DNA from: Erwinia sp. JUb26
GTDB taxonomy: Bacteria; Pseudomonadota; Gammaproteobacteria; Enterobacterales; Enterobacteriaceae
Direction of reading: 5' to 3'
Assembly (NCBI RefSeq): GCF_003751505.1
Contig: NZ_RJVB01000001.1
Location: 684,027 to 748,026, forward strand
Length of the DNA: 64,000 nucleotides
The position numbers and the translations under genes are program-made. A model generated the notes under the pieces. That model saw nothing but the letters and a program-made list of their open reading frames with translations. It had not been told where the DNA came from and did no database searches. Positions 60,253 to 64,000 of the stretch are shown here, piece by piece. The number at the start of each line of letters is the position of its first letter. Positions within the stretch are counted from its first letter, which is position 1.

Positions 60253-60439
60253 GGCTGTGTCCTCGAACGGGCAATCCGCAGCGCTGAACAGAGAAAGGAA
60301 GCCAGGATTTGGCCGCAGGGACGCGGACAAAAAGTACAGCCGGGGCAGGACGCCCCGTCTGTACTGGTCCTGAAGGCTGACGAACGTAGTGAAGGAACCG
60401 CGAAGCGGCGCGAGGACCGGCCCGTTCGAGGACACAGCC
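60253..60439. repeat. MITE-like structured element with perfect 20-bp terminal inverted repeats
   Basis: GGCTGTGTCCTCGAACGGGC (60253-60272) recurs exactly inverted at 60420-60439. The 147-bp interior holds further hairpins: AGTACAG...CTGTACT enclosing GGGGC/GCCCC, GGTCCT...AGGACC, and CCGC-GAA-GCGG. No coding capacity. Could be a miniature mobile element or an intergenic repeat transcribed as a structured RNA. Confidence 0.6.
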
Positions 60440-60497
60440 GGTCAGGCCGATCGCCAAACGTCCAGCGTCCAGCCATACCTTCAGCCCTAAATCAAAA

Positions 60498-61616
60498 TCA
60501 AACCGCCACCCACCGCTGCTCCCGCGAAGAGCGAATCGCCGCATCTATCACCTGCTGGATCTCCATCGCATCCCGGAACCCCGGCCCGCTGAACTCCCCA
60601 CCGGAGACCGCACGCAGAAACTCCGCAATCTCAATGGTCTTCAGATCGTTAAAGCCCAACTGATGCCCCGGCGCCGGGCAAAACGCGCCGTAAGGCTGCT
60701 GCTGCGGACCGGCCTCAATCTTCTGGAAACCTCGTACCCCACCGGCAGCATCGTGACGATAATAGTGCAGCTCGTTAAAGCGCTCCTGGGTGAAATGCAG
60801 CGCCCCCCGCGTGCCGTAAACCTCAAAACCCAGCTGCATATTACGCCCCATCGCCACCCAACTGGCCTCTATGCTGCCCTTACAGCCGCGCGCAAACTCC
60901 ACGGTGAGGCGGGCAATATCATCGACCTCAACCGCGCGCTGCTCGTGCGCACCGGCAGTCACCGGCCGCTGCTTAATCACCGTCTCCAGATCCGCCTGCA
61001 CCGCCACTACCGGGCCAAGCAGGAAGCGCGCCATCGCCACAATATGGCTGCCCAGATCGGCCACCGCACCCGCACCGCCGGCCGGATCCAGCCGCCATGA
61101 CCACGGCGTCAGCGGTGAAGACATAAAGTCTTCGGCGTGGATCCCGCGGAAACTGACGATATCGCCCAGATCGCCATTGTCGATCATCTCCCGCGCCAGC
61201 TTAATCAGCGGGTTCTTCAGGTAGTTAAAGCCCACCTGGGTGATCACACCCTGCGCCTCGGCGGCCTCGGTCATGATCCGCGCCTCTTCGCTGGTCGGCG
61301 CAATCGGCTTTTCGCAGTGTACGTGCTTGCCGGCTTTAATCGCCGCCAGCGCCTGCTCCAGATGGAAGCGATTCGGCGTGGTAATGGAGACCACGTCAAT
61401 CTCCGGGTCGTTAATCAGCGACTGCCAGTCGTCGGTATGGCGGCGAAAACCGAAGCGTTTTGCCGCGCGTTCCGCCGCGGCACCGTCCACGTCGGCCACC
61501 GCAATCAGTTCCGGAACCGCATCAGCGGGGAAAATGCCCGCTGCGGCGCGATAGGCCAGTGCATGTGATAACCCCATAAATCCGGTGCCGATAATACCAA
61601 TGCCAATATTTTTCAT
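60498..61616 (-). CDS. Gfo/Idh/MocA-family oxidoreductase
   Basis: 372 residues from the ATG at 61616 (GGGAG about ten bases upstream); an ATG three codons earlier is too close to that site. The NAD(P)-binding Rossmann fold has GIGIIGTGFMGLSHALAYR, and the family's HCEKPIAPTSEEA carries the EKP catalytic lysine; the C-terminal dehydrogenase domain contains FRGIHAEDFMSSPLTPWSWRLDPAGGAGAVADLGSHIVAMARFLLG with the conserved histidine. It probably oxidises a sugar, inositol or a related polyol. Last gene of the leftward catabolic operon; the start is 22 bp after the preceding gene. Confidence 0.9.
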   Translation of the reverse strand: MKNIGIGIIGTGFMGLSHALAYRAAAGIFPADAVPELIAVADVDGAAAERAAKRFGFRRHTDDWQSLINDPEIDVVSITTPNRFHLEQALAAIKAGKHVHCEKPIAPTSEEARIMTEAAEAQGVITQVGFNYLKNPLIKLAREMIDNGDLGDIVSFRGIHAEDFMSSPLTPWSWRLDPAGGAGAVADLGSHIVAMARFLLGPVVAVQADLETVIKQRPVTAGAHEQRAVEVDDIARLTVEFARGCKGSIEASWVAMGRNMQLGFEVYGTRGALHFTQERFNELHYYRHDAAGGVRGFQKIEAGPQQQPYGAFCPAPGHQLGFNDLKTIEIAEFLRAVSGGEFSGPGFRDAMEIQQVIDAAIRSSREQRWVAV

Positions 61617-61638
61617 TTTTCTCATTCTCCCTCAGGGA

Positions 61639-62634
61639 TTAATCAACAGTCACAGGCCTGCCGCTGGCGGCAGAGCGCGCGGCACATTCGGCCAGCTTCA
61701 GCGCCATCAGGCCATCAAAGGGGGTCACGGGAATGGCGCATTTGCCCAGCGCGGCCTGGATAAACGCATCCATCTCCAGCCGGTAGGCCTGCTCATAGCG
61801 CTCAAGGAAGAAGGCTTCCAGCGGGGCCTGTACTTCCGTGGCGGCGGCCGTATAGCGGCGCACGCTGTTTGCCCGTTGGTTATTGTTCAGCAGCATCCCG
61901 CCGGAGCCGAACGCCTCCAGCCGCTGATCGTAGCCATACACCGCGCGGCGGCTGCAGTTGATGTGGCACTGCCTGCCCGATGCTGCGATCAGCTGCACCA
62001 TCACCGTGTCGTAATCGTCAAACTCCGCCAGTTCCGGCTTCAGCAGGCGGCTGGCGCTGGCGTACACTTCCACCGGCTCCTCCCCCAGCAGCCAGCGGGC
62101 CATATCGAAGTCGTGGATCACCATATCGCGGAAAATCCCGCCGGAATGGCGCAGGTAGTCCATGGGGGCAAAATCCGGATCCCGGCTGGTAATCACCACC
62201 TGATGCAGTTCACCAATTTCCCCGTTGGCAATGGCCTGCTGCAGCTCGCTGGCGCTGGGGTCGAAGCGGCGGTTAAAGGCCACCATGACCGGCGCGTTAA
62301 TTTCCTCAAGCTGACGGCAGGCGTCGGCGGCACGCGTTAAATCCAGATCGACCGGTTTTTCGCACAGGACTTTTTTTCCCTGCCGCGCGGCGGCCAGCAT
62401 CAAATCAACGTGGGTATCGGTGGGCGTGGCAATAATGACCGCATCGATATCATCGTCATTAATTAATTCCAGCGGATCGGATACGGCTTTTGCACCGTAT
62501 AACTCCGCCAGCGCGTTGGCGCTGTTAATAAAAGGATCCGCCACCGCCGCCAGCGATGCCTGCGGGTGATTCGCGATATTTGCGGCGTGGATTTTCCCGA
62601 TGCGACCAGCACCGAGCACGGCTATTTTCAACAT
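61639..62634 (-). CDS. Inositol 2-dehydrogenase-like Gfo/Idh/MocA oxidoreductase
   Basis: 331 residues: MLKIAVLGAGRIGKIHAANIANHPQ (Rossmann), VLCEKPVDLDLTRAADACRQL (EKP lysine), AFNRRFDPSASELQQAIANGEIGELHQVVITSRDP, GIFRDMVIHDFDMARWLLGEEP with the catalytic histidine/aspartate. This pattern matches IolG/Idh inositol dehydrogenases closely. It should use NAD+ to oxidise myo-inositol or a similar cyclitol. In the same operon as the flanking oxidoreductase genes. Confidence 0.88.
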   Translation of the reverse strand: MLKIAVLGAGRIGKIHAANIANHPQASLAAVADPFINSANALAELYGAKAVSDPLELINDDDIDAVIIATPTDTHVDLMLAAARQGKKVLCEKPVDLDLTRAADACRQLEEINAPVMVAFNRRFDPSASELQQAIANGEIGELHQVVITSRDPDFAPMDYLRHSGGIFRDMVIHDFDMARWLLGEEPVEVYASASRLLKPELAEFDDYDTVMVQLIAASGRQCHINCSRRAVYGYDQRLEAFGSGGMLLNNNQRANSVRRYTAAATEVQAPLEAFFLERYEQAYRLEMDAFIQAALGKCAIPVTPFDGLMALKLAECAARSAASGRPVTVD

Positions 62635-62678
62635 AGTCAGTTCCTGTAGAGGACGGGTAAGTTATTATTCGCCAGCCG

Positions 62679-63659
62679 TTATATAGCGTGCGCGTTATTT
62701 ATCTGTCGGCAATTAACAATTAATTTTTCGTCCAGTTCGCCGGTGAAATAATGAATAATATTATTCACGGCGGAAACCGACATGCGCATCGCCGCCTCTT
62801 CGGTCAGCCCTGCGGAGTGCGGGCTGAGGATCAGGCGATAAGAGGCGTGCAGCAGCGCCGAGTCGCGCGGCGGTGGTTCCTGACTGAAAACATCCAGCCC
62901 CGCGCCGCCCAGGCGGTCGTTCTTCAGCGCGTCGATCAGCGCCTGTTCATCAACAATCCCGCCGCGTGCCGTGTTGATGACAATCGCCTGCGGCTTAAGC
63001 AGCGCCAGTTCGCGGCGGCCAATCAGCGGCTTACTGTCGCTGAGCGGCAGATGCACGGTCAGCGCATCGGCGATTTTTAGCCCGGCCTCCAGTTCAGTAA
63101 TCCGCTCCACGCCGAGGGCATGGAAGATTTCATCGGCGACGTAAGGATCGTAGGCCACCACGAACATATTGAAGCAGCGCGCCATTCTCGCCACTTCGCG
63201 CCCGATGCGGCCAAAGCCCAGCACGAACAGCGTGCGCCCCGACAGCTCCATCGCCGAGAAGCTGTTGCGGCAGTTCCAGTTACCGCTGCGCAGGTTTTCA
63301 TCGTAAACCCGCACCTGTTTCGCTACCGCCATCAGCAGTGCGAAGGTGTGTTCCGCCACGGACAGCGAGTTCACATCGCCAACGATGGTCAGCGGAATGC
63401 CGCGCTGGTTCAGCGCCGCCACGTCAACCGCGTCATAGCCCACGCCGTGGCGGGACACCACCTTCAGCCGGGGAGCCTGAGCGATCTCGGTGGCGGTCAG
63501 CGGCTGGGTGCGCAGCAGCAGCGCATCGGCATGTTCGATCAACGGCGCATAGCTGGCGGTACTCACCTCTTTCACCAGCTCATAGGTAAAACCCGGGGCG
63601 TTTTGCAGAATCGTCAGCCCGGCCTGATGAATACTTCCGGCAATCAGTACGTGCGGCAT
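62679..63659 (-). CDS. D-isomer-specific 2-hydroxyacid dehydrogenase
   Basis: 326 residues. GRTLFVLGFGRIGREVARMARCFNMFVVAYDPYV is the NAD-binding fold, INTARGGIVDEQALIDAL and GLDVFSQEPPP contain the catalytic Arg/Glu region, and LSPHSAGLTEEAAMRMS the catalytic His. It belongs to the phosphoglycerate/glyoxylate dehydrogenase group. Probably interconverts a 2-oxo acid and a D-2-hydroxy acid, fitting the aldolase encoded upstream. It starts 1 bp after the aldolase stop. Confidence 0.92.
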   Translation of the reverse strand: MPHVLIAGSIHQAGLTILQNAPGFTYELVKEVSTASYAPLIEHADALLLRTQPLTATEIAQAPRLKVVSRHGVGYDAVDVAALNQRGIPLTIVGDVNSLSVAEHTFALLMAVAKQVRVYDENLRSGNWNCRNSFSAMELSGRTLFVLGFGRIGREVARMARCFNMFVVAYDPYVADEIFHALGVERITELEAGLKIADALTVHLPLSDSKPLIGRRELALLKPQAIVINTARGGIVDEQALIDALKNDRLGGAGLDVFSQEPPPRDSALLHASYRLILSPHSAGLTEEAAMRMSVSAVNNIIHYFTGELDEKLIVNCRQINNAHAI

Positions 63660-63660
63660 C

Positions 63661-64000
63661 TTAGTATCCTCCCTGCTGGCCGTTAGCCTGCGGCGCAGCG
63701 CCGGTCAGCTGACGGAAACGCGTGGCGCTGGCCGCCGCCGCACCGCGCAGCAGCTGCACATCGTTAGAAACGGTGACCAGGTCGAAGCCCCACTCCACCG
63801 CCCGTGCGGCGTACTCCGGGCTGCCGTTGTGCAGACCCGCGCGGATCCCGGCGGCGTGCGCCCGATCGAGGATATGGCGGATGGCGTCGATAATCTCCGG
63901 CTCTTCGCGGTCAAAACCGGTACGGTAGCGGCGGCCGGTCAGCGCCAGGGTCAAATCTGCCGGGCCGATGTAAATCCCATCCAGCCCCGGGGTGCGTACG
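63661..64000 (-). CDS. HpcH/HpaI-type aldolase, C-terminal part (runs off the right edge)
   Basis: The leftward frame enters at the right edge and stops at 63661. The readable 112 residues are GLDGIYIGPADLTLALT, then a helical region and GLHNGSPEYAARAVEWGFDLVTVSNDVQLLRGAAAA, the last strands and helices of the 2-oxo-acid class II aldolase (HpaI/GarL) TIM barrel, with the GPADL substrate-binding motif. It cleaves 2-keto-3-deoxy or 4-hydroxy-2-oxo acids with metal. Its N-terminal half is outside the window. First visible gene of the catabolic operon. Confidence 0.88.
   Translation of the reverse strand, partial: VRTPGLDGIYIGPADLTLALTGRRYRTGFDREEPEIIDAIRHILDRAHAAGIRAGLHNGSPEYAARAVEWGFDLVTVSNDVQLLRGAAAASATRFRQLTGAAPQANGQQGGY

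Larger units (their letters stand above)
59342..60497. other. 1.16-kb non-coding region with structured repeats
   Basis: All frames here are short, without ribosome sites or recognisable protein motifs. The right third contains the inverted-repeat element 60253-60439 and a degenerate partial copy (about 60130-60173). A 14-bp match to the element (GGTCCTCGCGCCGC, inverted) occurs at 59761-59774. Nothing else is identified. Confidence 0.55.

Noticed and set aside
59726..60663. Several frames of 60-196 codons in the repeat-rich region
   Set aside because: They are created by the structured repeat on both strands, overlap one another, and lack starts with ribosome sites.

Overview
The window is from an enterobacterial genome, most likely Erwiniaceae (Erwinia/Pantoea-like). 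The lipoate ligase, FhuB/FhuD, OsmB-like and Ter proteins read as close relatives of the Escherichia/Serratia families, and the mix of dat-ddc, a membrane PQQ dehydrogenase, guanidine use and a full tellurite-resistance island fits plant-associated members of that family. No rRNA, tRNA, core ribosomal gene or replication origin was seen. Nothing here decides between chromosome and megaplasmid, but the accessory gene content and a P1-Cre-type recombinase with a lox/rox-like site would suit a large plasmid.

Layout. 1-6.4 kb: end of a LysR gene, an MBL hydrolase, an AraC regulator, a cytochrome b561 gene coupled to a Cre-type recombinase with a near-perfect rox-like site upstream, a decayed Rpn nuclease and a LacI regulator. 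6.8-11.8 kb: PQQ dehydrogenase, a LysE-type remnant, a LysR/MFS divergent pair. 11.9-17.0 kb: Fur-box-controlled siderophore receptor with fhuD and fhuB but no fhuC. 17.1-22.1 kb: an acyltransferase, a Sel1-repeat protein, and a polar amino-acid ABC transporter divergent from an XRE/cupin regulator with paired operators. 22.4-27.3 kb: dat-ddc (1,3-diaminopropane synthesis), a ketopantoate-reductase-like gene, a thioredoxin-fold protein and a YjbR-like protein. 27.4-28.4 kb: a RelE-type toxin-antitoxin pair and a DUF1272 zinc protein.

28.5-36.7 kb is a guanidine-assimilation operon (biotin carboxylase, two DUF1989 proteins, ABC transporter) read leftward from a guanidine-I riboswitch, a sigma-54 promoter and an NtrC-like site; the usual allophanate hydrolase is absent. 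lplA diverges from it. 37.9-56.4 kb is a complete Ter stress island: terZABCDEF leftward; then rightward a five-gene nucleoside/phosphoribosyl-type biosynthetic set, terW, and a terY-terX-terY-terY-PP2C-kinase signalling set.

56.4-59.4 kb holds an OsmB-like lipoprotein and a Zur-box-controlled pair (COG0523 GTPase and cysteine-poor DksA-like protein), both lacking the cysteines typical of their families, then two small hypothetical genes. 59.4-60.5 kb is non-coding and carries a structured repeat with perfect 20-bp inverted ends. 60.5-64.0 kb is a leftward catabolic operon (HpaI-type aldolase, 2-hydroxyacid dehydrogenase, two Gfo/Idh/MocA oxidoreductases) that runs off the right edge.

All calls come from reading the sequence and from family knowledge; no database search was run.
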